DNA from: an uncultured Clostridium sp.
GTDB lineage: Bacteria; Bacillota; Clostridia; Lachnospirales; Lachnospiraceae
Direction: 5' to 3'
Assembly (NCBI RefSeq): GCF_900547735.1
Contig: NZ_URHZ01000059.1
Span: 1-35,112, forward strand
DNA length: 35,112 nucleotides
In this document: positions 7,536-14,439 of the stretch, one piece after another
Layout: each line of letters opens with the position of its first letter
Numbering within the stretch: the stretch's first letter is position 1
Made by a program: the position numbers and the translations under genes
The notes under the pieces: model-generated
What the model saw: only the letters and a program-made list of their open reading frames with translations
The model's database searches: none
Told to the model about the DNA's origin: nothing

Positions 7536-8468
7536 TTATCTGCCGAATATCTTTTGCATCTCCTCTTTTGTCGGAATTGATGTCTGCGCCCCAAAACGGC
7601 TGCCGCACAGATTTGCCGCCGCATAAGAAATTTCCGCCGCTTTTTCCAGCTCCATCCCCCTCACAATGCAGGCGGCAAACACTCCGGAGAAGGTATCGTC
7701 CATCGTGGACGCATCCACCATAGGTTCCTTCGGAGCATCAAAAAGGCTGAAGCCGTCATTGCCCGCAAGAAGCAGAAATTTTGATTTCATATGGATCAGC
7801 ACGGCCTGCTTCACTCCGCCTTTCAGCAGCATACTGGCCGCGACCCGGGCGCTCTTTAAGTTCGTCACCTCACAGCCGGACAGTTTCCCGGCTTCTGAGC
7901 TGTCTAAAAACATCACATCAATCCTTCCAAGAATATCAGAAGAAAAGGTTTTGGACTGGTAAGCTACAAACATTACCGTTGTTTCCGCTTCATTCGCTAT
8001 CTCGATCGCGCGGATCATGGATTTTTCGGGAATTCCCAGGCCTATCAGCAGAATTCCCGCCTCACTGATATACGGCCTTAACTGCTCGATACATTCCGTG
8101 TCCATCTGCGCATTGGCTCCCAACACGTCCCAGTACTGGTTTTCCCGGTTGCTGGAGGTGATGATCAGAGAAACGCCGGTGCTTACGCCTTCCACTGTTC
8201 TTAAAAGCTCCGTGGAAATCCCCTCCTTTTCAAGGGACTCCCGAAGCTGCTGTCCGAACGAGTCGTCACCCGTCATCCCGGCCAGCCGTGCGGGCACTCC
8301 GCACCTGGACGCGGCCACCGTCTGGTTGTTGGCATTGCCTCCCGGAGCCAGACAAAAGGATTCGCCGATTTTCTTTCTGGCATCCTGGTGTATGTTCTGC
8401 TGTTCAAAAATCAAATCCATGTTCAGGTTTCCGATTACCAGGATATCTGTCCTGTCTTTTAACGCCAT
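7536..8468 (-). CDS. PfkB/ribokinase-family carbohydrate kinase with altered GAGD motif
   Basis: A 310-residue PfkB-fold protein. The N-terminal family signature is clear (LVIGNLNMDLIF, then APGGNANNQTVAASRCG and GDDSFGQQLRESLEKEGI). In the C-terminal signature the usual DTTGAGDTF, which forms the anion hole and holds the catalytic Asp, reads DASTMDDTFSGVF. The last Asp is kept, but the glycines of the anion hole are replaced by Thr, Met and Asp. The protein may therefore be a slow kinase, have a different phosphate geometry, or act as a sugar-binding regulator. The start codon lies one base after the lacI stop (TAGAATG), so translation is probably coupled. It is cotranscribed with the DUF1537 kinase. 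Confidence 0.88.
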   Translation of the reverse strand: MALKDRTDILVIGNLNMDLIFEQQNIHQDARKKIGESFCLAPGGNANNQTVAASRCGVPARLAGMTGDDSFGQQLRESLEKEGISTELLRTVEGVSTGVSLIITSSNRENQYWDVLGANAQMDTECIEQLRPYISEAGILLIGLGIPEKSMIRAIEIANEAETTVMFVAYQSKTFSSDILGRIDVMFLDSSEAGKLSGCEVTNLKSARVAASMLLKGGVKQAVLIHMKSKFLLLAGNDGFSLFDAPKEPMVDASTMDDTFSGVFAACIVRGMELEKAAEISYAAANLCGSRFGAQTSIPTKEEMQKIFGR

Positions 8469-8469
8469 T

Positions 8470-9447
8470 CTACAACGACCCCCTCCGTATTAATTTCGGT
8501 TCCAGCACCACCGGTTCTTTCCTGTTGTTTCCCTGAATAATTCCAATTAAATGCTGGGCGGACGACATTCCAATCTGGTATCCCGTCGCGCCGAGAACGG
8601 AAACGGCAGGCGAAGTCATTTTTGCCAGAATCGTATTCTCAAAGCTTATGACCCTGATCTCATCCGGTATCCCAAATCCTTCCTCCCTCATGGCATTAAT
8701 AATCTCGACAGCCTGGAAGTTACTGCGTGCCAGTATCCCAAGGGAATTGCCGTTCTGCCTGGTAAGCTCCGCCGCTTCCTCCCTGTGAAATCCGTCCGTA
8801 GCGCTGTAAATAATCCCGGTTTCACGGCATTTTTCGGAAAAGCCGGAGTACAGGTAATCCTTCTTAAGCGCAGGCGCATTCTTTCCGCTTATGTAAATAC
8901 AGCGCTTGACGCCCGACACAGCAAAGGCCTCGGCCGCAATCCCGCCTGCCTTATACGTATCGCAGTACACCTTGCCGGAGGCGCTTTCCTTTTTCCCCTT
9001 ATTCCTTCCCTCCGATATGAAAACGGTGGGAAAATCCTGGGCCGAACTCCTCTGGTAAATCGCCTCATAATCGCTGCAGGGAGCTACCAATGCTCCTGCC
9101 ACGCCCATGGACAGCACCGACTGGAACGCCTCGTCCTGGCATGAGCTGTCGTTGTCCGAGTTGAAAAACAGCGGGATATATCCGTTCGTGTTCAGGACAT
9201 CCTCAATCCCCCGCAGCATATCCCCGTAGAGGGGGTGGGAAATATCCCGTAGCAGGACCGCCACCAGATTCGTCTGCTGCTGCCTGAGTCCCCTTGCAAG
9301 ACTGTTCGAGCAATACTGAAGCTCCTCTATTGTGTCCATTACTTTCTTCTGAGTAGCCGGAGATACGGAAGACGCGCCGGCTATCACTCTGGAAACAGTT
9401 GCAACGCTGACGCCTGCAGCTTTTGCAACATCTTTCATTGTTACCAT
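8470..9447 (-). CDS. LacI/GalR-family transcriptional regulator
   Basis: A 325-residue DNA-binding repressor. I place the start at the ATG at 9447, with GAGGAGG six bases upstream; an in-frame ATG at 9519 lacks such a site. The N-terminal LacI helix-turn-helix reads MKDVAKAAGVSVATVSRVI, followed by the hinge helix NSLARGLRQ, which inserts into the minor groove of CG-centred operators. The remainder is a periplasmic-binding-protein-like effector domain (NLVAVLLRDISHPLYGDMLRGIE). It leads the lacI-pfkB-DUF1537-cupin operon and is divergent from the second kinase/aldolase operon. GTAAACG boxes sit at its own promoter and at two neighbouring ones. The inducer is likely a pathway sugar acid or its phosphate. 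Confidence 0.95.
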   Translation of the reverse strand: MVTMKDVAKAAGVSVATVSRVIAGASSVSPATQKKVMDTIEELQYCSNSLARGLRQQQTNLVAVLLRDISHPLYGDMLRGIEDVLNTNGYIPLFFNSDNDSSCQDEAFQSVLSMGVAGALVAPCSDYEAIYQRSSAQDFPTVFISEGRNKGKKESASGKVYCDTYKAGGIAAEAFAVSGVKRCIYISGKNAPALKKDYLYSGFSEKCRETGIIYSATDGFHREEAAELTRQNGNSLGILARSNFQAVEIINAMREEGFGIPDEIRVISFENTILAKMTSPAVSVLGATGYQIGMSSAQHLIGIIQGNNRKEPVVLEPKLIRRGSL

Positions 9448-9544
9448 GGGATTCCTCCTCATACTGTCCTTTAATGCGCGCAGAGCAATGCCCCGGCCCG
9501 CAGACCACGGTTTGCGCATCGGTTTTTCGTTTCCTGTTTACTTT

Positions 9545-9564
9545 TTAATCTGTGTCGTTTACTT
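9545..9564. promoter_or_regulatory. Candidate operator at the lacI transcription start
   Basis: Read on the minus strand this is AAGTAAACGACACAGATTAA. It starts within a few bases of the predicted lacI transcription start, as expected for autorepression. The words AAGTAAAC and CACAGATTAA also occur together in the tctC-tctB gap at 3814-3835. Confidence 0.45.
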
Positions 9565-9571
9565 ATTTACT

Positions 9572-9600
9572 ATTTTAGGCACAGCCGGACAAAAAGTCAA
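9572..9600 (-). promoter_or_regulatory. Promoter of the lacI-pfkB-DUF1537-cupin operon
   Basis: On the minus strand TTGACT (9600-9595), a 17-bp spacer and TAAAAT (9577-9572). The start of transcription is predicted near 9565, about 118 nt before the lacI start codon. Confidence 0.65.
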
Positions 9601-9651
9601 TGGCGAGATGCAACATGTTTCATTTTTTTGATATGTTTTTACATTGCATAG

Positions 9652-9665
9652 TGATACGTTTACAT
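9652..9665. promoter_or_regulatory. LacI-type box upstream of the kinase/aldolase promoter
   Basis: TGATACGTTTACAT is CG-centred. It shares TGATA and CGTTTACATT with the tctC leader operator at 5114-5131 read on the other strand. It lies about 29 bp upstream of the -35 box, so it would fit an auxiliary operator or looping partner better than direct occlusion. Confidence 0.45.
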
Positions 9666-9693
9666 TTTATTTTAAAATTGTTGCAAAAAGTGT

Positions 9694-9722
9694 TTGACAT
9701 TTTCCATTCCCGGTTTTACAAT
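9694..9722 (+). promoter_or_regulatory. Strong sigma-70 promoter of the kinase/aldolase operon
   Basis: A perfect TTGACA (9694-9699), a 17-bp spacer, then TACAAT (9717-9722). This is the best promoter match in the window. Confidence 0.8.
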
Positions 9723-9731
9723 CAAGTTAAT

Positions 9732-9745
9732 CAATACCTTATCAC
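9732..9745. promoter_or_regulatory. 14-bp box shared with the tctC leader
   Basis: CAATACCTTATCAC, identical to 5096-5109. It begins about 10 bp after the -10 box, so a bound protein would block initiation at this strong promoter. Confidence 0.55.
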
Positions 9746-9801
9746 ATCCTATTACGATATTCGTTTTCATTTGTAAATCAACTTTATATTTAGGAGGATT
9801 T

Positions 9802-10740
9802 ATGCATTCGCTTGACAGTCTGTTCATTGGTTCAAGTACCAAGGACATCCTAATGCTTGTCAATGCGCCTCCGGCAAGTGACCAGCGTATTGCCGCCAGC
9901 TATTTCACCACCGCGTGCGGCGGTGTATCCAGCACCGCGGCGGCAGCACACCAGAGTCTTGGAGGAATTACCGGAATTATCACCGCCGTCGGCGATGACG
10001 ACACCAGCAATTTCATCAGGAATGATTTACAAAGACAGAATTTTCAGTATTTAAAGCTGTTTGCCATAAAAGATCATTACTCATCTACCAGCATGATTCA
10101 GGTAGAACAGGATGGCAGACGCTGTCTTACTTGCTTCGGCGGCTGTATTGAAAAGCTGACTTTCCCCATGATTGACAAAAACATTTTAAAATCCAGCAGG
10201 ATCATCCATCTCGGAGTTATGAATCCGGAAACCATGCTGGAACTGTGCGCATATTGCAAAAAACATACGGAGGCCCTGATCTCCATCGACGGGGGAAATA
10301 TTCCAAAGGATCTCGCCCTGGAACTGCTCCCCTATGCGGATTTTTATATTCCGGACAACAAAACGGCGATGTCCACTCTCGGACTGCTGCCGAAAGAGGC
10401 CTGTTATTTCTATGTGGAAAAGGGCGCCGGGTTCGCCTGCGTAACTTCGGCCGAATCCGGTTCCTGCGCCTGCGACGGGAAAAACTTCTATCAGGAAGAA
10501 ACAATCCCCGTCCGGGTTATGGACACAACCGGCGCCGGTGATAATTTCCACGGAGCCTTCCTCTACTGCATCAACCAGGGATGGGACTACGGACGCAGTA
10601 TGAGATTTTCCAATATTTTTGCAAGCCTGTCCTGCGAAGGTCTGGGTGGACGCGCGGCGATCCCTCCGATGGAAAAAGTCATGGGGTTTATGAAAAATAA
10701 AGCGGCCGTAACGCCGCCCCACTCTTTGCAGGAAATATAG
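9802..10740 (+). CDS. PfkB-family carbohydrate kinase
   Basis: A 312-residue ribokinase/PfkB-fold kinase that would phosphorylate a sugar or sugar acid at a hydroxyl using ATP. The ATG at 9802 follows TAGGAGG; an in-frame ATG at 9694 lies in the promoter and is not used. The protein has the GDDDTSNFIRNDL segment of the N-terminal signature and an intact C-terminal motif DTTGAGDNFHGAF near residue 240, with its catalytic Asp. It is the first gene of a two-gene operon with the aldolase, 13 bp apart. Kinase plus class II aldolase is the layout of tagatose- or fructose-phosphate pathways, in which the kinase makes the bisphosphate that the aldolase cleaves. The sugar is not identifiable. Confidence 0.92.
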   Translation: MHSLDSLFIGSSTKDILMLVNAPPASDQRIAASYFTTACGGVSSTAAAAHQSLGGITGIITAVGDDDTSNFIRNDLQRQNFQYLKLFAIKDHYSSTSMIQVEQDGRRCLTCFGGCIEKLTFPMIDKNILKSSRIIHLGVMNPETMLELCAYCKKHTEALISIDGGNIPKDLALELLPYADFYIPDNKTAMSTLGLLPKEACYFYVEKGAGFACVTSAESGSCACDGKNFYQEETIPVRVMDTTGAGDNFHGAFLYCINQGWDYGRSMRFSNIFASLSCEGLGGRAAIPPMEKVMGFMKNKAAVTPPHSLQEI

Positions 10741-10753
10741 AAAGGAAGTACAT

Positions 10754-11587
10754 ATGTCTCTCGTTACAATGAATGAAGTTTTTCCGATTGCGGAAGAAAA
10801 AAAGATTGCCATACCGGCTTTTAATGTAGATACTCTTGAAATCGCCCAGGCTGTATTGGAAACAATCGAGGAGGAAAATGCTCCTTCCATCATTGCCGTC
10901 GGGCAGGCCGCCATTAAGGACGGCAAGCTGGAAGCGCTGGCTTCTATTGTCACGCTTTTGGCCGGAAAGATGAAAACACCCGTTGTCCTTCATCTGGATC
11001 ACGGCCAGAATTTTGAACAGGTCATAAAGGCGCTGCGGGCCGGTTATTCCTCCGTCATGATCGACGGTTCAACGCTGTCGCTGGCGGATAATATCGCCGT
11101 GACGAAACAGACGATACAGGCCGCCCATGCCGTAGGCGCATCGGTGGAGGCCGAGCTGGGAGCCATACTTGGCTCTGAGGATAATATCTCCCACGACGAT
11201 TCAAAACCGTTTCTGGTTAAAGTGCAGGATGTCGTTGATTTTACCTCCGCGGTGGACGTAGACGCTCTCGCGGTCGGTATCGGGAATGCCCATGGTCTTT
11301 ATAAAGGACGGCCAAACCTCGATTTCGACAGACTCCGGGAAGTGGCGGAAATCTGCCCCGCCCCCCTCGTGCTTCACGGAGGTTCCGGTATACCGGCAGA
11401 TATGATTAAGACCGCCATTGAGATAGGCATCCGCAAAATTAATGTGGCAACCGAAGTCCGGCTGTCCTATGTGAAAGGTCTGAACGCAGAGTCCCGCAGC
11501 GAAGATTACTATACCATGACAAACAGCGGAAAATGCTGCGTCAAAGAGCTGGTCCGTGAGAAAATCCGGCTGTTCTCCAGGAGATAG
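10754..11587 (+). CDS. Class II ketose-bisphosphate aldolase family (FbaA/GatY/KbaY-like)
   Basis: A 277-residue zinc-dependent aldolase, expected to split a ketose (bis)phosphate into dihydroxyacetone phosphate and an aldehyde, or act in reverse. The ATG at 10754 follows AAAGGAAG. The class II residues are all visible: HLDHG with Asp82 as general acid/base and His83 as zinc ligand, VEAELGAILG with its Glu residues, GIGNAHG with His179, and LHGGSGI with His207. The phosphate-binding KINVATE segment follows. The length matches the GatY/KbaY/Fba group (about 280). Its link to the preceding kinase and to the LacI-box promoter supports a dedicated catabolic role rather than glycolysis. The substrate is unknown. 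Confidence 0.93.
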   Translation: MSLVTMNEVFPIAEEKKIAIPAFNVDTLEIAQAVLETIEEENAPSIIAVGQAAIKDGKLEALASIVTLLAGKMKTPVVLHLDHGQNFEQVIKALRAGYSSVMIDGSTLSLADNIAVTKQTIQAAHAVGASVEAELGAILGSEDNISHDDSKPFLVKVQDVVDFTSAVDVDALAVGIGNAHGLYKGRPNLDFDRLREVAEICPAPLVLHGGSGIPADMIKTAIEIGIRKINVATEVRLSYVKGLNAESRSEDYYTMTNSGKCCVKELVREKIRLFSRR

Positions 11588-11639
11588 AATCCCCTGCGGC
11601 GCAGCAGACAGCACGTTATGTAATATCTTCTGTCATCAT

Positions 11640-11687
11640 GGCAGGAGCAGAGGGACGAATCATGACTTCCGCCCCTCTGCTCCTGCC
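11640..11687. terminator. Long hairpin between the aldolase and the next gene
   Basis: GGCAGGAGCAGAGGG (11640-11654) pairs perfectly with CCCTCTGCTCCTGCC (11673-11687). It lies between convergent genes, but neither strand has a good T run. It may be a terminator or a repeat-derived stem. The bases right after it (CTGTGAACAGTAAC) match one end of the dispersed repeat. Confidence 0.55.
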
Positions 11688-11711
11688 TGTGAACAGTAAC
11701 TAAATCTCTTC

Positions 11712-13049
11712 TCACTCTTTCTCCGCAAACAGAAACTCATACAAATTCCCCGGCCGTCCCACTTTCCCCTTATTCGTCTGCCCGACCACCTTCACCAACC
11801 CATTCTCTTCCAGTGCATTTGCAATGCGGTTGGCGGCACGCACCGAGATATTCAGGTAGGCGGACAGCTCGTTTACCGTAAAGAACGGCTTTTTCTTGCG
11901 TTCCAGCATCATATAGAGGCGGCTTATCTTATCCTCGGAAATTCCGGTGGACTTTGACAGGCTGGAAAAGAGTTCCCGCTCCCAGACGGAGCTGCCGCCG
12001 GACTGGCTCACAAACTCTACGGGGCCGGTGACCGATTTATTGTTATAGACAATGTAGGTTCCGCTCTTCGGGACCTGGCATGCCTTTTTGAGGGCCATCA
12101 CCGCGTTCATTCTGGCATCTCCCGGCGTGTCGCCGAAACCGATTCCCAGGCTGAAATCGCACTCGCTGTTATCCCTGATAAAGTGGAGCAGGGGAAATGC
12201 CTGCAATTCGTTGGTATACTCCATCAGGGCGCTGCGGTTCATGATGATTGTGAACTGATCGTCCGACTGCGTGATGACCGTTGCGCCTGCGCTCTTGGCA
12301 AAATAATGGATCTCCTCCGCCGCCTTCAGCTTTTCATGGCTCTCGATATATTCGCTCTGAAACTGGTAGGCCACCTCATCCCTGGGCGTCAGCCTGAGCA
12401 GCAGAACGGCCAGCCTCCCGTCTTTTTTCTGCAGCTTTTCCCGGTAAAGCTCATGGATCCGGTTGATGGTTTTGACAATATTGTCCGTCGTGGGCCGCAG
12501 ATAGGTGGCCGGAATCCCCTCCGCACAGAGCCTGTCATAGACAAAACTAAGCGTAGTCGCACAGCCGGTCGTCTTTCCCGCCCGGTAAAGCTCCATATGC
12601 TGCCTGAACAAATCCTCATAGTACTTTTCTTCATTGCTGCGGAATGCCCGGCGGCGCAGAATGATAATATCGTTCTTCTCCACTCCGGCATCCTCCATTA
12701 TCTGCCTGATCGTGGCATAAGAAAAATTATCCACGCTGATCTTCGTGATGTCCACCTTCTTCTGCGCCAGTGACAGCAGCGCATTGATCAGAGAAGAAGA
12801 ATCTTTCCTGATATGGGTGCATGGAACGCGCCCCGAAAAAATGTCCTGATAGATTTCATACTGAAGTTCACCGCCAAACACCATTCCGTCTATATTCTCG
12901 CGCATCCTGACCAGATAATCCGCCGTCTTAGAGGAGAAAATATATCCCTCATCCACATAAATCTCCGCCTCCACCTCGGGAAAATATTCGGCCAGTATTT
13001 TTCTTACAATATCCATTCTGATGCTGGTTCCGATAAAGCCAATTTTCAT
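11712..13049 (-). CDS. One-component regulator: N-terminal sensor, GGDEF/cyclase-like middle domain, C-terminal winged helix
   Basis: A 445-residue protein I do not recognise by name. The ATG at 13049 follows GGGGAGG. Residues 1-200 look like a Rossmann-type sensor (MKIGFIGTSIRMDIVRKIL). About 212-335 resemble the degenerate nucleotide-cyclase/GGDEF fold seen in GTP cyclohydrolase III and CdaR-type regulators (LAVLLLRLTPRDE, then FSLGIGFGDTPGDARMNA and VMALKKACQ), without an intact GGDEF signature. About 388-440 form a winged helix (FTVNELSAYLNISVRAANRIANALEENGLVKVV). The gene is divergent from an M20 peptidase/YfcC carrier operon, with inverted repeats between them, so control of that operon is likely. 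The domain reading is by eye. Confidence 0.7.
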   Translation of the reverse strand: MKIGFIGTSIRMDIVRKILAEYFPEVEAEIYVDEGYIFSSKTADYLVRMRENIDGMVFGGELQYEIYQDIFSGRVPCTHIRKDSSSLINALLSLAQKKVDITKISVDNFSYATIRQIMEDAGVEKNDIIILRRRAFRSNEEKYYEDLFRQHMELYRAGKTTGCATTLSFVYDRLCAEGIPATYLRPTTDNIVKTINRIHELYREKLQKKDGRLAVLLLRLTPRDEVAYQFQSEYIESHEKLKAAEEIHYFAKSAGATVITQSDDQFTIIMNRSALMEYTNELQAFPLLHFIRDNSECDFSLGIGFGDTPGDARMNAVMALKKACQVPKSGTYIVYNNKSVTGPVEFVSQSGGSSVWERELFSSLSKSTGISEDKISRLYMMLERKKKPFFTVNELSAYLNISVRAANRIANALEENGLVKVVGQTNKGKVGRPGNLYEFLFAEKE

Positions 13050-13083
13050 ACCCGTTTCCTCCCCGCCGCCCATCTTTTAATTT

Positions 13084-13119
13084 AAGACAAATTTTGGAAG
13101 TTTTATGGACATTTGTCTT
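13084..13119. promoter_or_regulatory. Inverted repeat in the divergent regulator/M20 region
   Basis: AAGACAAAT (13084-13092) and ATTTGTCTT (13111-13119) are perfect inverted copies, 18 bp apart. A T run and TATAAT (13124-13129) follow directly. It could be the operator of the adjacent regulator, or on the plus strand a short leader terminator. Confidence 0.5.
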
Positions 13120-13167
13120 TTTTTATAATAAGCCTATCACAAAAAACGAATCCGGAACAGTCGATTT

Positions 13168-13206
13168 TTCAAGTTTACTGCAAGAATGCAGCAAATTCCT
13201 TGAAGA
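13168..13206. promoter_or_regulatory. Second inverted repeat upstream of the M20 gene
   Basis: TTCAAG ... CTTGAA flank an inner CTGC ... GCAG pair around AAGAAT. The arms lie in the probable leader of the M20/YfcC transcript, so it may be an RNA hairpin or an operator. Confidence 0.4.
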
Positions 13207-13251
13207 AAAATTTTCGGCCTTATTTTCGGACATTATAAGGGGGATTTTATA

Positions 13252-14439
13252 TTGAAGAGCTATATGCCTGCCGTCGAACAATTTATAGGGGAACGCCGGG
13301 AGGAAATGATTGAACTGTGGAAAACGCTTGTCAATATGCAGGGGTATTCCAAAGAGACGGAACGGGTAAACCGCGTGATTCACTTTCTGCGTGACCGTTT
13401 CGAGGCCGAGGGCCTCCGGTGCCGTCTGATTGATACGAAGGGCAATTCGGATGTACTTGTCGCCGAAGACGGGCCGGAACGCCCGGGCGCTCCGATTATC
13501 ATGAGCGGCCATGTCGACACCGTCTTTCCGGAGGGCAGTTTTCCGGAAAACCCGTTCTGCATCGAGGACGGCACCGCCTACGGCCCGGGCGTAATCGACA
13601 TGAAGGGCGGCGTAGTTATTATGCTGTATGTTATTAAGGCCCTGCGTCATCTGGGGTTTGAAAAACGGCCAATCAAGATTATTCTCTGCGGAGATGAAGA
13701 AATCGGCCATGCCGGAGCCGTCACCGGCCAGATTCTCCTCGACGAGGCAAAGGGCGCCCTGTACGCCCTGAACCTGGAAATCGGACGTCCCGACAACACC
13801 CTGTCCGTTGGACGCAAAGGGGGCATGGACTGTCATATCACGGTTCACGGAGTCGCCAGCCACGTCGGAAACGATTTCCTGAAAGGACGCAACGCCATTG
13901 CCGAGATGGCGCTCAAGATTCCGAAGCTCCAGGCCCTTACCGAGTACGACAGGGGCGTCGTGGTCAGCGTCAATGTCATCCACGGCGGCGTTGTATCAAA
14001 TGCCATTCCCGACCGGTGCACGGCCGAGCTGGACATTCGGTTCAACCGGATCAGCGATCAGGAACCGGTCCGCAGGAAGATACTCGACATATGCAGTGAA
14101 ACTTATATCGAGGGAACACGGACGGAAGCAGAATTCGTCTCCTCCATCCCGGCCTTCGAAGACACCCCGGCCAACCGGAGGCTGCTCCGGTTCGTCAACC
14201 GGGTTGCAGAAGACATTGGAATCACCCCAATGGAGGGAGCTTTTCTCGGAGGCAATTCCGATGCGGCATATCTGGCGCTGGCGGGCGCTCCGACGGTCTG
14301 CTCCTTCGGCGTCAAGGGAACCGGGGCGCACACCAAATCCGAATGTGCCGAGGTTGCATCGCTTTTTGAACGAACCGGGCTGATTACCGCCGTTATCATG
14401 GAAACAGATGAATTTACAAAGGAGGAAAAGAATGAGTAA
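13252..14439 (+). CDS. M20-family zinc metallopeptidase (CPG2/ArgE/DapE group)
   Basis: A 395-residue dinuclear zinc hydrolase that would cleave a peptide, N-acyl amino acid or glutamate conjugate in the cytoplasm. The start is a TTG at 13252, chosen because AAGGGGGA lies eight bases upstream; the first ATG (13264) is badly spaced. Metal and catalytic residues are in place: SGHVDTV (His87), GPGVIDMKGG (Asp116), CGDEEIGH (Glu149/Glu150), NLEIGR (Glu176) and GTGAHT (His360). The dimerisation-domain motif SNAIPD is also present. The gene overlaps the YfcC carrier gene by 8 bp, so import and hydrolysis are coupled. The divergent gene at 11712-13049 is the likely regulator. The substrate is unknown. 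Confidence 0.93.
   Translation: MKSYMPAVEQFIGERREEMIELWKTLVNMQGYSKETERVNRVIHFLRDRFEAEGLRCRLIDTKGNSDVLVAEDGPERPGAPIIMSGHVDTVFPEGSFPENPFCIEDGTAYGPGVIDMKGGVVIMLYVIKALRHLGFEKRPIKIILCGDEEIGHAGAVTGQILLDEAKGALYALNLEIGRPDNTLSVGRKGGMDCHITVHGVASHVGNDFLKGRNAIAEMALKIPKLQALTEYDRGVVVSVNVIHGGVVSNAIPDRCTAELDIRFNRISDQEPVRRKILDICSETYIEGTRTEAEFVSSIPAFEDTPANRRLLRFVNRVAEDIGITPMEGAFLGGNSDAAYLALAGAPTVCSFGVKGTGAHTKSECAEVASLFERTGLITAVIMETDEFTKEEKNE

Larger units (their letters stand above)
9448..9801. other. Divergent regulatory region between lacI and the kinase/aldolase operon
   Basis: This 354-bp gene-free interval carries two well-formed opposing promoters (minus at 9572-9600, plus at 9694-9722). It also holds several candidate operator boxes: GTAAACG words at 9557-9564 and 9652-9665, and the 14-bp box at 9732-9745. 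No small gene is evident. Confidence 0.75.

Noticed and set aside
13101..13129. Sigma-70 promoter for the M20/YfcC operon using TATAAT at 13124
   Set aside because: No acceptable -35 lies 16-18 bp upstream; TGGACA at 13106 is only 12 bp away. I left the promoter unassigned.
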